Source of the DNA: Streptococcus porci DSM 23759
GTDB taxonomy: Bacteria; Bacillota; Bacilli; Lactobacillales; Streptococcaceae
Length of the DNA: 64,000 nt
NCBI RefSeq assembly: GCF_000423765.1
Contig: NZ_AUIP01000007.1
Span: forward strand, 1-64,000
Direction: 5' to 3'
The notes under the pieces were generated by a model, which did not search any database, was not told the DNA's origin, and was given only the letters and a program-made list of their open reading frames with translations. Both the position numbers and the translations under genes were made by a program. Numbering within the stretch: position 1 is the first letter of the stretch; each line of letters starts with the position of its first letter. Below are positions 17,276 to 26,685 of the stretch, one piece after another.

Positions 17276-18257
17276 ATGCACCACGATACTTGGAAGGGAA
17301 TTATTCTGCAGAAACAAGGTCTGTTGAAACCCCAGTCTGTTCAACAAATCTGCCAAAATCTCAATGGTTTGCAGGCTCAGTTTCAGCCCTATGTTCATGT
17401 CGGATTTCGTAACCGTATGACAGCGGAGGATTTTTATGAGAGTAGCTGGCAGGAGGATCTGACTCGTCAGTGGTCCATTCGGCGAACGGTTCATGCCTAT
17501 CTCAAGTCGGAAATTCCCCTCTATATCCACGAGGGGCGGCTGGCCAGCACCGATTACCTCAAGACAGAAGGACGGGACGGTTTTAGTCCTCAGACCAAGC
17601 AGAAATATCACCAGCTGATTTTAGAAGCCCTTGAACAAGGTCCCATGACCCGCGAGGAACTCAAGTCCCTTTGCCGATCCGAGAAAATGACACTGGAAGA
17701 AGAGAAGCAGGTCTTTAATGCCTGGGGCGGTCTCTTTCGTTACATGGTCGAGCGTGGGGAAGTTTATCAAGAATACGGTGCCAAGCGTTTTCATCGTCTG
17801 ACAGACTTTCAGCCACTTTCTCGGGAAAAAGCAGAGCTGGAAATTGCTCGACGGTATTTTGCAGGTTTTGGGCCAGTCAGTTTAGCGGATGCTCGTTATT
17901 ATTTCAAGGAAAATAAATCTACGTCCTAAAATGGATGGAGCAATTAGATTTAAAAACCGTTGAGGTAGCAGGAGAAGAACGCTTTTATCTGGGAGAATTA
18001 GAAGAAGCAGAACTCCCTGACTGCCTCTTCGTTGCAGGATTTGACCAACTTTTGCTAGGTTATGAACCAAGCATATCCGCCAGATTTATACGCTGACTGG
18101 CATTGTCAAACCCGTTGTTTTCTACAAGGGCCGACTGGTAGCTACTTGGAAACGAGATAAAAAAGACATTATTTTGGACATTTTTGAAAATTTAACCAGT
18201 TCTGAGTTAAAGGAATTAGAAGCCCACAAGCAAGCCTATCAGACCAAGCTGCCTTAA
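17276..18257 (+). pseudogene. Broken winged-helix (HTH_42/AlkZ-like, DUF1006) gene
   Basis: The first frame (17276-17929) gives 217 residues of an AlkZ-like winged-helix protein (LQAQFQPYVHVGFRNRM, RRTVHAYLK, GFGPVSLADARYYFK) and then stops. The rest of the family sequence continues in other frames. WMEQLDLKTVEVAGEERFYL and VAGFDQLLLGYEP run to about 18080. After a loss of roughly ten codons and a further shift, LTGIVKPVVFYKGRLVATWK leads to the stop at 18255-18257. So at least two lesions exist. A strong ribosome site (GGAGGAG) remains. Intact relatives unhook interstrand DNA crosslinks; this copy is probably dead. Confidence 0.8.
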
Positions 18258-18673
18258 CTTGTTCGGAATATTCGGATGTCGTAATTTAAAGGGTATCATT
18301 TTGATTTATTGCTGATGAAATTTGAGATGGGAAGTGATCCAGCAATGTTAGAGCAAGTCATCAAGATTTAGAGGATTTCCTACCTCATGTGATGAATAAA
18401 GTCATCAAGATATAAAAGGAAATTCCTAACCTAACATGGAATTGACAACTTGGAACTTTTTATGGAAAGCAAATGTTCTGGGGGGAACCGCCCCAGATTT
18501 TGAAGAAGTACTTTTAGTCGTCATTAAATTTTAGTTCATATTTTTTGCGAAGAAATGTGTTGTGGCAAGCTTCTGATGAGGTTTGTCTCTTTTATTATTT
18601 CAAAAAAGACCTTCATAGAGAAAGTCTTTTCAAGGGTTATTAAAATCGTTAGGGAACATTTAGCGAGCTATAT
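18258..18673. other. Gene-free region with direct repeat and hairpins
   Basis: An imperfect direct repeat starts with AGTCATCAAGAT at about 18357 and 18400 and continues with a TTCCTA-CCT block. CTGGGG/CCCCAG brackets a hairpin at about 18478-18495. Near 18603-18625 AAAAGAC pairs with GTCTTTT and, read on the minus strand, is followed by T residues, so it can terminate apbE. Short open stretches carry stops in all frames. The region may be remains of lost genes, but I recognise none. Confidence 0.4.
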
Positions 18674-19582
18674 CTAATAGCTCCTCAACATCTTAAGGTC
18701 TTTTGTGATAATCAGTCCCTCGATTTCCGGGGTCTGATTGATGATTTGTAGAGCGGAAGCTGTTGGCAGTCCGAAGAGTCGGCTGGTCCATATTTCACAG
18801 TCCAGTGATGATTTTGCGATAATGCTAATACTTGCCATATCGGTCTCAATAGGGTAGCCTGTTTTAGGATCAAAAATATGGTGGTAGGTCTTGTCGCCAA
18901 TGGTTAAAAAGCGTTCATAGACGCCAGATGTTACCACCGAAGCATTCTGAATAGGTAGAACAGTCAGATGATTGCCTCGAGGTTTATCAGGATTCTGAAC
19001 TCCGACATACCAAAGACCGTTGTCACGATTGGGATTCGGGCCGTGAACTAAAAGGTTGCCCCCGAGATTAATCAAGGCAGAGCTGACACCTGATGTGATA
19101 AGGAAAGCCATGATTTTATCTGCAATGTAGCCCTTGGCAAGGGCACCGAGGTCAATTTTCATGCCTTTTTGATTCAAAAAAACGGTTAAATTTTCTGAAT
19201 CAAGACTAATCTGTTCTGGCTTGGTTAAGGATAATTTCTCAGAAATCTCATCTTTGCTTGGTAATTTAGCATCAGAAAAACCAATGCGCCAACTTTGAAC
19301 GAGTGGGCCGATTGCAATGTTGAGATTACTGTGTTCAGCGCAGCTATGTTCTTTACCTATAGCAATGAGTTCAAATAGCTCCGGATGAACAGGAACAGGT
19401 TCGATTCCCGCTTTGCTATTGACCAGAGACAACTCGGATGAATCGTCATTGGCGGAAAAGCGCTGATTGTAAGTGTGGAGGAGTTTTTCGGCTTTTGCAA
19501 GAAGCTCAGTGCTATTTGGAGCATCGACCATAAGGTCAATGGTCGTCCCCATCAGTTTGATTTGACGTGTCTCTTGTACCAT
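18674..19582 (-). CDS. apbE: FAD:protein FMN transferase (ApbE family)
   Basis: A 302-residue flavin transferase that attaches FMN to Thr/Ser of target flavoproteins. Typical blocks are present: MGTTIDLMVD at the start, FSANDDSSELSLVN, IDLGALAKGYIADKI, LINLGGNLL, TSGVYERF and YHHIFDPKTGYP. No lipobox or signal peptide is visible, so it would act in the cytoplasm or on the inner face. Start: ATG 19582 behind AGGTGA. It stands alone between a terminator (19595-19618) and its own hairpin near 18603, and no obvious flavoprotein target lies beside it. Confidence 0.92.
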   Translation of the reverse strand: MVQETRQIKLMGTTIDLMVDAPNSTELLAKAEKLLHTYNQRFSANDDSSELSLVNSKAGIEPVPVHPELFELIAIGKEHSCAEHSNLNIAIGPLVQSWRIGFSDAKLPSKDEISEKLSLTKPEQISLDSENLTVFLNQKGMKIDLGALAKGYIADKIMAFLITSGVSSALINLGGNLLVHGPNPNRDNGLWYVGVQNPDKPRGNHLTVLPIQNASVVTSGVYERFLTIGDKTYHHIFDPKTGYPIETDMASISIIAKSSLDCEIWTSRLFGLPTASALQIINQTPEIEGLIITKDLKMLRSY

Positions 19583-19594
19583 AAATCACCTGAA

Positions 19595-19618
19595 AAACTA
19601 AGCACAAGGGCTTAGTTT
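19595..19618 (-). terminator. Terminator between tautomerase and apbE
   Basis: AAACTAAGC (19595-19603) pairs with GCTTAGTTT (19610-19618). Read on the minus strand it is followed by TTTTT. It separates the two minus-strand genes. Confidence 0.75.
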
Positions 19619-19797
19619 TTTTTCTTTATTTCGCCGGCTGGGTAGTAAGTTCCCTCAGGCATATCGTTGATGAAGACGTGGATAGCTTCCTTTGGTGCCT
19701 TGGCAATGCGTGACACGACCTCAGTCACTTCGCGGGCAAGCTCGATTTTTTGTTCTTCTGTACGACCTTCAAAAAGGTCAATTTTAACAAATGGCAT
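19612..19797 (-). CDS. 4-oxalocrotonate tautomerase family protein
   Basis: A 61-residue tautomerase-fold protein, MPFVKIDLFEGRTEEQK. The catalytic N-terminal Pro follows the initiator Met, and Arg and the aromatic region needed for the keto-enol proton transfer are kept (RIAKAPKEAIHVFIND). It is the size of DmpI/XylH-type subunits, which work as hexamers. AAGGAG is well placed upstream of ATG 19797. The physiological substrate in streptococci is not known. Confidence 0.92.
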   Translation of the reverse strand: MPFVKIDLFEGRTEEQKIELAREVTEVVSRIAKAPKEAIHVFINDMPEGTYYPAGEIKKKN

Positions 19798-19847
19798 ATT
19801 TTTTTCTCCTTTATGATATGATAGGAATAGTATATCATAAAATGAAA

Positions 19848-19877
19848 TCCCTTGCTTCGATTTACTAAAGCAAGGGA
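19848..19877 (-). terminator. Hairpin after the HTH gene
   Basis: TCCCTTGCTT (19848-19857) pairs with AAGCAAGGGA (19868-19877). On the minus strand it ends with a T-rich tract, directly after the HTH stop codon. Confidence 0.65.
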
Positions 19878-20090
19878 CTAGTTGTCATCAGAATTAAATC
19901 TTACAATGTCGTTTGGTGTACAACCAATGATTAGACACAATCTTTCGAGAGTTAGCAGGGTAATGTTTTTGTTCTTTTTTAAACTATCTAAGGTTTTATT
20001 ATCAAGTCCAGATTTCAGGAGTTGATATTGCGAAATTTGTTTATTTTTCAGTGTTTCCCAAAGGGGACTGTAATCTATAATTGAAATCAA
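19878..20090 (-). CDS. Small Cro/C1-type helix-turn-helix regulator, unusual start
   Basis: About 67-70 residues: SPLWETLKNKQISQYQLLKSGLDNKTLDSLKKNKNITLLTLERLCLIIGCTPNDIVRF, a complete XRE-type (HTH_26) DNA-binding domain with nothing else. AAGGAG (complement of 20091-20096) directly abuts a TTG at 20090, which is too close for normal initiation. The codon at normal spacing (20081) is ATT, and there is no ATG or GTG. It is divergent from the Jag_N/DUF4839 gene, whose promoter it may control. Confidence 0.75.
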   Translation of the reverse strand: MISIIDYSPLWETLKNKQISQYQLLKSGLDNKTLDSLKKNKNITLLTLERLCLIIGCTPNDIVRFNSDDN

Positions 20091-20145
20091 CTCCTTTCGT
20101 CAACATCTTTTTAATAATTATAGAAAGAAAGTCGCCATTTTCATA

Positions 20146-20174
20146 TTGTGGGTATATTCACAACGTGTTATAAT
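20146..20174 (+). promoter_or_regulatory. Promoter of the Jag_N/DUF4839 gene
   Basis: TTGTGG (20146-20151) and extended TGTTATAAT (-10 at 20169-20174) are 17 bases apart. The predicted start is near 20181, just before GGAG at 20185-20188. This excludes the GTG at 20148 as initiator. Confidence 0.65.
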
Positions 20175-20189
20175 AGAAGAAAAAGGAGA

Positions 20190-20973
20190 ATTATTGTACA
20201 AATATTTAAGGGAAAAACTGAAAACGAAGCGATTGAAAAAGGTCTTAGAGAATTAGGAATAGACAGAAAACATGCTGATATTACGGTTCTTCAAGAGCCT
20301 ACGAAAGGAATATTTGGTGTTCTTGCAAAAGAGGCGGAGATAGAAATTATCGCCTTAACCGACGAAGATTTAGAGAATAGAGCCAAGAAAACACGACAAA
20401 TTCGCCTGCTCTATGCCATTGGGGGTGTGGTATTAGTTGTAGCATTACTTATCATATATCTTGTAAATCCAGAAGAAAAAAAAAGAAGAAACGATAGTCG
20501 CTACATCAGTTACACAGCAAGAAACTTCTACATCCGCTTCTGAAGCAAGTGTGACAACACAATCTACCACCGCTACAACAACACAGATTGAAACAACTCA
20601 AGCTCAAGAAATTATTACTCCAGATAACTCTGAATTTATGACCATTTTGTCATCTGAGGATGCTAGTCAAGCTAGGGCTTTTTCTGAAAAATACAGGGGG
20701 AGAGTTGTTGAATTTGATGGACATGTCGCACATATTGCAAAAAACGGAAGTCATTATGATATCCTTATTTTTGGCGGTGATTGGATAAGTCAAGGTGAAA
20801 CAAGCTATACTGGTGTTAGTATGCAGTTTTTTGACACAAATACCTATGATGAAGCGTTTGAAAGTATTGATGGTATTTCGGTAGGCGACAATTTACATAT
20901 TAAAGCTCACGTTGGTGAGTTTACAAAAGGAGATGTTCTACGACTTTATCCTGTCACTGTTTCATCAAGATAA
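20190..20973 (+). pseudogene. Jag_N-domain membrane protein with DUF4839 domain, frameshifted
   Basis: The N-terminal part reads VQIFKGKTENEAIEKGLRELG...TKGIFGVLAKEAEIEII, a Jag_N domain. One membrane segment (LLYAIGGVVLVVALLIIYLV) comes next and then a run of nine A (20476-20484). After it the frame runs to a stop at about 20543. Dropping one A restores it: ETIVATSVTQQETSTSASEA, a Ser/Thr-rich linker and a DUF4839-like domain to 20973. The start is also odd: GGAG at 20185-20188 is followed in frame only by ATT, ATT, GTA. It could be decayed, phase-variable or rescued by slippage at the A-tract. Confidence 0.6.
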
Positions 20974-21165
20974 ATTAAGCGTTATTTTATACAATGCGCA
21001 TATAGTAAACGACTTTATGACTATTCCTGACGGATATCTGACGGATATCTAATATTAAGCAGAAACACAGTATTCGTCGAGTTTTAAGAAAAGTGAGAGA
21101 TTCCTTATAAAACATTATTATTAGAGATATCAGATAATAACATCGGCTAAATTTCAAAGCTGTGC
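20974..21165. other. Intergenic, short tandem repeat
   Basis: An 11-base unit CTGACGGATAT occurs twice in tandem (21027-21048). Nothing else is recognised before the miaA promoter. Confidence 0.5.
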
Positions 21166-21177
21166 TATAATATTCCT
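21166..21177 (+). promoter_or_regulatory. Extended -10 placing the miaA start codon at +1
   Basis: TGCTATAAT (-10 at 21166-21171) is followed by six bases and ATG 21178. There is no room for a ribosome binding site, so the mRNA is predicted to be leaderless. Confidence 0.7.
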
Positions 21178-22065
21178 ATGACGAAACTGATTGTAATTGC
21201 TGGTCCGACAGCGGTTGGGAAGACTGCTCTGGGGATAAAACTAGCACAACTATTTAATGGTGAGATTATTTCGGGAGACAGTCAGCAGGTTTACCGTGAT
21301 CTCAATATTGGAACTGCTAAGGCTACAGCAGAGGAGCAGGTGGCTGCCAAGCACCATCTCATCGATGTTCGAGAGGTAGCGGAGACTTATTCAGCCTATG
21401 ATTTTGTGATGGAAGCCAAGGAGGCCATCGCGGACATTAGATCTCGTGGCAAGCTCCCCATCATCGTTGGAGGCACGGGACTTTATTTGCAGAGTCTACT
21501 TGAGGGCTATCATCTTGGCGGTCAGGTCGATCAGGCCGCAGTTCTCGCTTATCGAGCGGAGTTGGAAAAATTTTCCGATGATTTTTTATTTGGGAAAATA
21601 GCAGAGCTGAATATAAGCATTCCTCAGTTAAACCGTAGGCGGGCCATTCGAACATTGGAACTGGAACGATTTGGAAACCATCTGGAAAATCAGGAAACGG
21701 ACTACGATGCCCTGCTTATTTGCCTAACAGATAATCGTGAAAAACTTTACGACCGTATCAATGAGCGGGTGGACAAGATGGTGAGTGCCGGGTTGCTAGA
21801 GGAGGCTAAGTGGCTTTATGAACATTACCCGGAAACTCAAGCGGCGCGCGGAATCGGCTACAAGGAACTTTTCCCTTATTTTGCCGGTGAGCAGGAGTTG
21901 GAGGCAGCTATCGAAAAGCTCAAACAAAATACCCGTCGCTTTGCCAAACGTCAGCTGACCTGGTTTAGAAACCGTATGGATATGACGTTTTACCAAGTGG
22001 GCACCAGTAGTTTTGAGGAGGACATCAAGCAACAAGTTGTCAATTTTTTGAAGGAAAAAGAATGA
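21178..22065 (+). CDS. miaA: tRNA dimethylallyltransferase MiaA
   Basis: A 295-residue enzyme that adds the isopentenyl group to A37 of tRNAs reading UNN codons. The P-loop GPTAVGKT (residues 8-15), the catalytic region [33 protein letters not shown] and the C-terminal ARGIGYKEL and QLTWFRNR are all in place. The gene overlaps the next ORF by four bases (ATGA) and heads an operon towards hflX. It appears to be translated from a leaderless transcript. Confidence 0.97.
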   Translation: MTKLIVIAGPTAVGKTALGIKLAQLFNGEIISGDSQQVYRDLNIGTAKATAEEQVAAKHHLIDVREVAETYSAYDFVMEAKEAIADIRSRGKLPIIVGGTGLYLQSLLEGYHLGGQVDQAAVLAYRAELEKFSDDFLFGKIAELNISIPQLNRRRAIRTLELERFGNHLENQETDYDALLICLTDNREKLYDRINERVDKMVSAGLLEEAKWLYEHYPETQAARGIGYKELFPYFAGEQELEAAIEKLKQNTRRFAKRQLTWFRNRMDMTFYQVGTSSFEEDIKQQVVNFLKEKE

Positions 22066-22964
22066 ATCTTTTAAGAAATATAGTCATTGCTTTAGTTTGT
22101 TTGGCTAGCTTAGCCTATCTGGGCTTTTCCTATAATCTGGCTAAATCCATTGTCAAACCAGACGTTTTGACTCTAGAAAAGGAGCGTCAGTGGATTGAAG
22201 AACACAATTTGGTAGGAGATTTTGACAGCTATGAAAAGGAAGATTTTACCTTTTTAGGCTATCAGGATTACAAGCTTCACGGCCAATTTATCAGAGCAGA
22301 TGATCCAAAATCTAAGAAATATGTCATCATAACTCACGGCTTTCGTTCCAATCGCAACGGTTCCATTAAGTACGTGGATAGCTATCACAAACTGAATTAT
22401 AACGTGATTATTTACGATGTTCGTGGACATGGTGAGAATGAGAAGACAGCAATTAGTCTGGGTAATTTTGAATCGAAAGATCTCTATGCTTTGATTGGAT
22501 ACACCTACCAAACTTACGGTTCGGATATCACACTTGGATTGCACGGTGAATCTATGGGGAGTGCGACCTCCTTGTCTGTTTTGGGACAAAAACCTAAGTT
22601 AGCTTTTGTCGTTGCAGATTGTGGTTTTACTAATCTCTATGATTTAATTCACAGCGCTTATAAAGACATGAAGGTGGGATTTCTGATTCACGGTGTCAAT
22701 ATTATGACCAACTTAATTTATGGAGTTGATATGAAAAAAACAAGCCCTATCGAAGCAGTTAAGGATAATACTGTTCCTGTTCTCTTTATCCATGGTGAAA
22801 ATGATGCCTTTATCAAGCCAGATAATAGTTACCGCTTGGCCGAGACAAACCCCTCAAAAGACCTCCTGAAACTTGTGCCAAAAGCAGAGCATGCCGCCTC
22901 ACGTGAAGCGATGGGAGAACAAGCCTATACAGAGCTTATTAAAAGTTTTTTAGAGAGCTTATGA
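22062..22964 (+). CDS. Membrane-anchored alpha/beta hydrolase
   Basis: A 300-residue protein. An N-terminal membrane anchor or uncleaved signal (residues 5-25) is followed by an alpha/beta hydrolase domain: oxyanion region ITHGFRSN, nucleophile elbow GESMG, acid in FIHGENDAF and histidine in PKAEHAAS. It is likely held on the outer face of the membrane. It overlaps miaA by four bases and ends in a terminator hairpin (22982-23013). It resembles YqkD-like esterases, and the substrate is unknown. Confidence 0.85.
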   Translation: MNLLRNIVIALVCLASLAYLGFSYNLAKSIVKPDVLTLEKERQWIEEHNLVGDFDSYEKEDFTFLGYQDYKLHGQFIRADDPKSKKYVIITHGFRSNRNGSIKYVDSYHKLNYNVIIYDVRGHGENEKTAISLGNFESKDLYALIGYTYQTYGSDITLGLHGESMGSATSLSVLGQKPKLAFVVADCGFTNLYDLIHSAYKDMKVGFLIHGVNIMTNLIYGVDMKKTSPIEAVKDNTVPVLFIHGENDAFIKPDNSYRLAETNPSKDLLKLVPKAEHAASREAMGEQAYTELIKSFLESL

Positions 22965-22981
22965 GAAGAAAATTTCATCAG

Positions 22982-23013
22982 AAAGGTCGGTCAGTATGAC
23001 CGCCTTTTTTTAC
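22982..23013 (+). terminator. Hairpin after the hydrolase
   Basis: CGGTCA (22988-22993) pairs with TGACCG (22997-23002), extended by AGG/CCT around a mismatch. A run of T residues follows. Confidence 0.75.
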
Positions 23014-23072
23014 TTTTTGTGGTAGAATGGAAAGAGTGCAAAAATGCAAGCGGAGGTGAGTGAAGGTTGGCC

Positions 23073-24311
23073 ATGATTGAGACAAGAAAAGAGCGAGAAC
23101 GGGTTATTTTGGTGGGAGTGGAACTACAAGACACCCCTCATTTTGACATGTCAATGGCAGAGCTTGCAAACCTTGCTAAGACAGCCGGGGCAGAAGTAGT
23201 GTCCAGCTATACACAAAAGCGAGACCGCTACGATAGCAAATCTTTTGTGGGCTCGGGGAAATTAGCTGAAATCAAAGAGATTGTGGAGATGGATGAGATT
23301 GACACTGTCATTGTTAATAACCGTCTAACACCACGACAAAATGCTAATCTGGAATCGGAGTTAGGTGTCAAGGTTATTGATCGCATGCAGTTGATTTTGG
23401 ATATATTTGCTCTGCGTGCCAGAAGCCACGAGGGTAAGCTCCAAGTTCACTTAGCACAGCTTAAGTATATGCTGCCTCGTTTAGTGGGACAGGGAATCAT
23501 GCTTAGTCGTCAAGCTGGGGGAATTGGTTCTCGTGGACCTGGCGAAAGTCAGTTGGAGCTTAATCGCCGATCCATTCGCAATCAGATTCTGGACATTGAA
23601 CGTCAGTTGAAAATTGTTGAGAAAAATCGTCAGACCATACGTGACAAGCGTAGCCAATCTGACGTCTTTAAAATTGGATTGATTGGTTACACCAATGCTG
23701 GTAAATCAACTATCATGAACGTTTTGACGGACAATCGCCAGTATGAAGCTGATGAGCTTTTTGCGACTCTTGATGCAACGACAAAGCAGATTTACCTGCA
23801 AAATCAATTTCAAGCAACGTTGACGGACACGGTTGGTTTTATCCAAGATTTGCCAACAGAGTTGGTTGCCGCTTTCAAATCAACCTTGGAAGAAAGTCGC
23901 CATGTGGATTTGCTTCTTCATATCATTGACGCCTCAGATCCTGACCATGAAGAACAGGAAAAGGTTGTTTTGGAGATACTCAAAGATTTGGACATGCTGG
24001 AAATTCCGCGCCTAGCCATTTACAATAAAATGGATCAAGTGGAAAATCTAACGGCGACGATCTTTCCAAATGTTCGTATCTCTGCTCGTGAGGAAGGGGC
24101 TAGGGAGAGCTTACGCAAGCTAATTATTGATGAGATTCGGGAGATTTTTGAGCCTTTTAGTATCAAAGTGAGTCAGGATAAGCTCTATAAACTTTATGAA
24201 CTCAACAAAATTGCCCTTTTGGATCGTTACAGTTTTGATGAGCCTATCGAGGAAATTACAGGCCATATCGCGAGCCACAATAGCTGGAAGTTGGAAGAAT
24301 GTTATGACTGA
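23073..24311 (+). CDS. hflX: GTPase HflX
   Basis: A 412-residue ribosome-associated GTPase, thought to split stalled or hibernating 70S ribosomes. The N-terminal domain contains DTVIVNNRLTPRQNANLE, then the glycine-rich block RQAGGIGSRGPGESQLE. The G domain has G1 GYTNAGKST, the G3-like DTVGF and G4 NKMD. ATG 23073 is chosen over TTG 23067 because GAAGG lies six bases before it. The gene overlaps the next ORF by eight bases. Confidence 0.95.
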   Translation: MIETRKERERVILVGVELQDTPHFDMSMAELANLAKTAGAEVVSSYTQKRDRYDSKSFVGSGKLAEIKEIVEMDEIDTVIVNNRLTPRQNANLESELGVKVIDRMQLILDIFALRARSHEGKLQVHLAQLKYMLPRLVGQGIMLSRQAGGIGSRGPGESQLELNRRSIRNQILDIERQLKIVEKNRQTIRDKRSQSDVFKIGLIGYTNAGKSTIMNVLTDNRQYEADELFATLDATTKQIYLQNQFQATLTDTVGFIQDLPTELVAAFKSTLEESRHVDLLLHIIDASDPDHEEQEKVVLEILKDLDMLEIPRLAIYNKMDQVENLTATIFPNVRISAREEGARESLRKLIIDEIREIFEPFSIKVSQDKLYKLYELNKIALLDRYSFDEPIEEITGHIASHNSWKLEECYD

Positions 24312-24945
24312 TTTGATGAGACTTGCCCTCACCTACGGGGGCTTTACGACTTTGGATAAGCGTTATCTGGGAAATGTGCTGGCGCAGCTGTCAGATGAAG
24401 ATAGGCTGACTTTTATTACGCCGCCACCCAGCGTTATCAATGCCTATTTTGCAGAGCTTTATCAAAAAGAGAGCCCAGAAGTGGCGACTGACTACTTTTT
24501 TAACATGAGCTCAGCTCTGAACTTGTTTACCACAGAACCGTCCTTTGACGAAGTAAAACCCTTTATCAGGCTGAATTTATCTGGTAAATCTTACGGCTTT
24601 GCCTATGAAAATGAACAAGAAGTGGCTATTGTTTTTTCTGAAAACAAAGAAGAGATAACAGAAGCTCTCTTTTTCGAGCTGGCGCAAATTTTTCCTCACT
24701 ATAAGATTTATGAGGAAAATGGTCTGGTAAAGATGGCAAAAATTACCTTTAATGAGTTGAGTCAGGAAGATTTGACACCAGAAAAATATCTGCTCAGTCA
24801 TGTCACAAAGCTTCAAAAGGATGTCGTCAAGATTTCTTCTTTTAACCAAGAGGAGTGTCTGGAGCTGGCTATGCAGTTTCAGGGAGAGGCTTACTACTGT
24901 TTTGAGCAAAGGGAATTTGTGGTTTATGTACAACTTGTCAAGTAA
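24304..24945 (+). CDS. Conserved protein of the hflX-rnz operon, function unknown
   Basis: A 213-residue soluble acidic protein (MTDLMRLALTYGGFTTLDKRYLGNVL...). The start overlaps the hflX stop. I recognise the position as a conserved streptococcal gene between hflX and rnz, sometimes labelled cystathionine beta-lyase in databases. No PLP-enzyme motif is visible, so I do not support that name. No membrane segments or cofactor motifs are seen. Confidence 0.7.
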   Translation: MTDLMRLALTYGGFTTLDKRYLGNVLAQLSDEDRLTFITPPPSVINAYFAELYQKESPEVATDYFFNMSSALNLFTTEPSFDEVKPFIRLNLSGKSYGFAYENEQEVAIVFSENKEEITEALFFELAQIFPHYKIYEENGLVKMAKITFNELSQEDLTPEKYLLSHVTKLQKDVVKISSFNQEECLELAMQFQGEAYYCFEQREFVVYVQLVK

Positions 24946-24993
24946 TTTTGGTACAATCGAAAGTGTATAGAATAGAAAGTATGAGAGATTAAA

Positions 24994-25923
24994 GTGGAAA
25001 TTCAATTTTTAGGAACAAGTGCAGGTCAGCCAGCTAAGCAACGTAATGTATCAAGTTTAGTCTTGAAATTATTGGATGAAATTAACGAAGTCTGGATGTT
25101 TGACTGTGGTGAAGGTACTCAGCGCCAGATTTTATCGACAAGTATTCGTCCTCGTAAAGTCAAAAAAATATTTATCACCCACCTACATGGCGATCATGTG
25201 TTGGGGTTGCCTGGTTTTTTGGCTAGCCGTGCTTTTCAAGCCAATGAAGAACAAACCGATTTGGATATCTATGGTCCAGTGGGGATTCGTCAGTTTGTAT
25301 TAACCAGTCTGAAAGTGACAGGGTCACGCTTGCCTTACCGCATTAACTTTTACGAGTTTGATAGGACTAATCTAGGTAAAATTTTGGAGACTGATAAGTT
25401 TGTGGTTTATGCAGACCAACTGGATCACAGCATTTTCTGCCTAGGCTATCGTGTCATGCAAAAAGACCTAGAGGGGACTTTGGATGCAGATGGCTTAAAA
25501 GCGGCTGGTGTTCCCTTCGGGCCGCTTTTTGGAAAAATTAAAAATGGCCAAGACATCGTCTTGGAGGATGGAACAAAAATTATCGCTAAAGATTATATTT
25601 CTGAGCCTAAAAAAGGTAAAATTATTACCATTTTGGGAGATACTAGAAAAACCGCTGCTAGTGTTCGTCTTGGCCTTGGAGCAGATGTTTTGGTACATGA
25701 GTCTACATATGGTAAGGGGGATGAAAAAATCGCTCGCAGTCACGGTCACTCGACCAATATTCAGGCGGCTGAAGTAGCCAAAGAAGCGTCTGCAAAACAC
25801 CTTTTGCTGAATCATGTTTCTGCCCGCTTTTTAGGTCGTGATTGCCAACAGATGGAGCGCGACGCATCAGCTATTTTCAAAAATGTTCATGTGGTCAGAG
25901 ATTTTGAGGAGTTTAAAATTTGA
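24994..25923 (+). CDS. rnz: Ribonuclease Z
   Basis: A 309-residue metallo-beta-lactamase-fold endonuclease that trims the 3' trailer of tRNA precursors lacking encoded CCA. The zinc motif THLHGDH (about residue 62), the preceding [13 protein letters not shown] and the late LLNHVSARF provide the metal ligands. The start is GTG at 24994. Its last bases overlap the TTG of the next gene. Confidence 0.96.
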   Translation: MEIQFLGTSAGQPAKQRNVSSLVLKLLDEINEVWMFDCGEGTQRQILSTSIRPRKVKKIFITHLHGDHVLGLPGFLASRAFQANEEQTDLDIYGPVGIRQFVLTSLKVTGSRLPYRINFYEFDRTNLGKILETDKFVVYADQLDHSIFCLGYRVMQKDLEGTLDADGLKAAGVPFGPLFGKIKNGQDIVLEDGTKIIAKDYISEPKKGKIITILGDTRKTAASVRLGLGADVLVHESTYGKGDEKIARSHGHSTNIQAAEVAKEASAKHLLLNHVSARFLGRDCQQMERDASAIFKNVHVVRDFEEFKI

Positions 25924-26684
25924 GAATTATCGCTATTACAGGTGCTTCTGGGGGAATAGCAGAGCAGGTTATCAGGCTTTTACCAGAAGAGGATATGGTA
26001 CTTTTGATTGGACGAAGCAAGACGAAGTTGGAACAACTTTACCAAGAACGTCAAAACAAGCGTTGTATCGGTCTTGATATTACGGATGATGTAGCGGTTG
26101 AAAACCTACTAAATCACCTTTATCAAGAATTTGGCAAGATTGACATTTTGATTAATAATGCTGGCTATGCAATCTACAAAGATTTTGAGACCTTTTCAAT
26201 GGCGGAAATTCGTGACATGTTTGATGTCAATACCTTTGCTAGCATGAATTTTTGTCGCCTTGTTGGCGGTAAGATGAAAGAACGGCAGGCCGGTCATATC
26301 ATCAATATCGTTTCCATGTCTGGTTATATGGCTTCTGGGCAATCTTCTATTTACTCCGCAACTAAGTTTGCCATGATTGGCTATTCGGACACCTTACGTT
26401 TGGAATTGGCACCGCACGGTGTTCATGTAACGACGGTCAATCCTGGTCCAGTTGCTACAAAGTTCTTTGATCAGGCAGATCCAACGGGAGCTTATCAAGA
26501 AAGTGTTAAAGTTTTTACCCTAGAACCTGAAGTAGTGGCTCGAAAAATAGTTGCAATAATAGGTAAGAAAAAGCGTCACCTTAATATGCCCATCGCCCTC
26601 AATCTTGCTCACAAGACTTATACCTTGTTCCCAAATCTGGCAGATTACCTAGCTGGAACTGTTTTTAATTTGAAAGGGAAATAA
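25920..26684 (+). CDS. Short-chain dehydrogenase/reductase
   Basis: A 254-residue SDR: cofactor loop [17 protein letters not shown], catalytic Ser in IVSMSGY, and Y-x-x-x-K as YSATKF. The C-terminal part resembles the DltE/YqjQ-type SDRs. It starts with TTG at 25920, overlapping the rnz stop by four bases, so it is translationally coupled. The substrate is unknown. Confidence 0.9.
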   Translation: MRIIAITGASGGIAEQVIRLLPEEDMVLLIGRSKTKLEQLYQERQNKRCIGLDITDDVAVENLLNHLYQEFGKIDILINNAGYAIYKDFETFSMAEIRDMFDVNTFASMNFCRLVGGKMKERQAGHIINIVSMSGYMASGQSSIYSATKFAMIGYSDTLRLELAPHGVHVTTVNPGPVATKFFDQADPTGAYQESVKVFTLEPEVVARKIVAIIGKKKRHLNMPIALNLAHKTYTLFPNLADYLAGTVFNLKGK

Positions 26685-26685
26685 G

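Noticed and set aside
20148-20189. GTG 20148 as start of the Jag_N gene
   Set aside because: It lies upstream of the predicted transcription start (TATAAT at 20169-20174) and adds a basic tail not expected for the domain.
23067-23072. TTG 23067 as HflX start
   Set aside because: GAAGG lies at ideal spacing before ATG 23073; the TTG would be too close to that SD and adds only two residues.
24304-24945. Cystathionine beta-lyase label for the gene between hflX and rnz
   Set aside because: The 213-residue protein shows no PLP-binding Lys motif or aminotransferase fold signature and is far too short.
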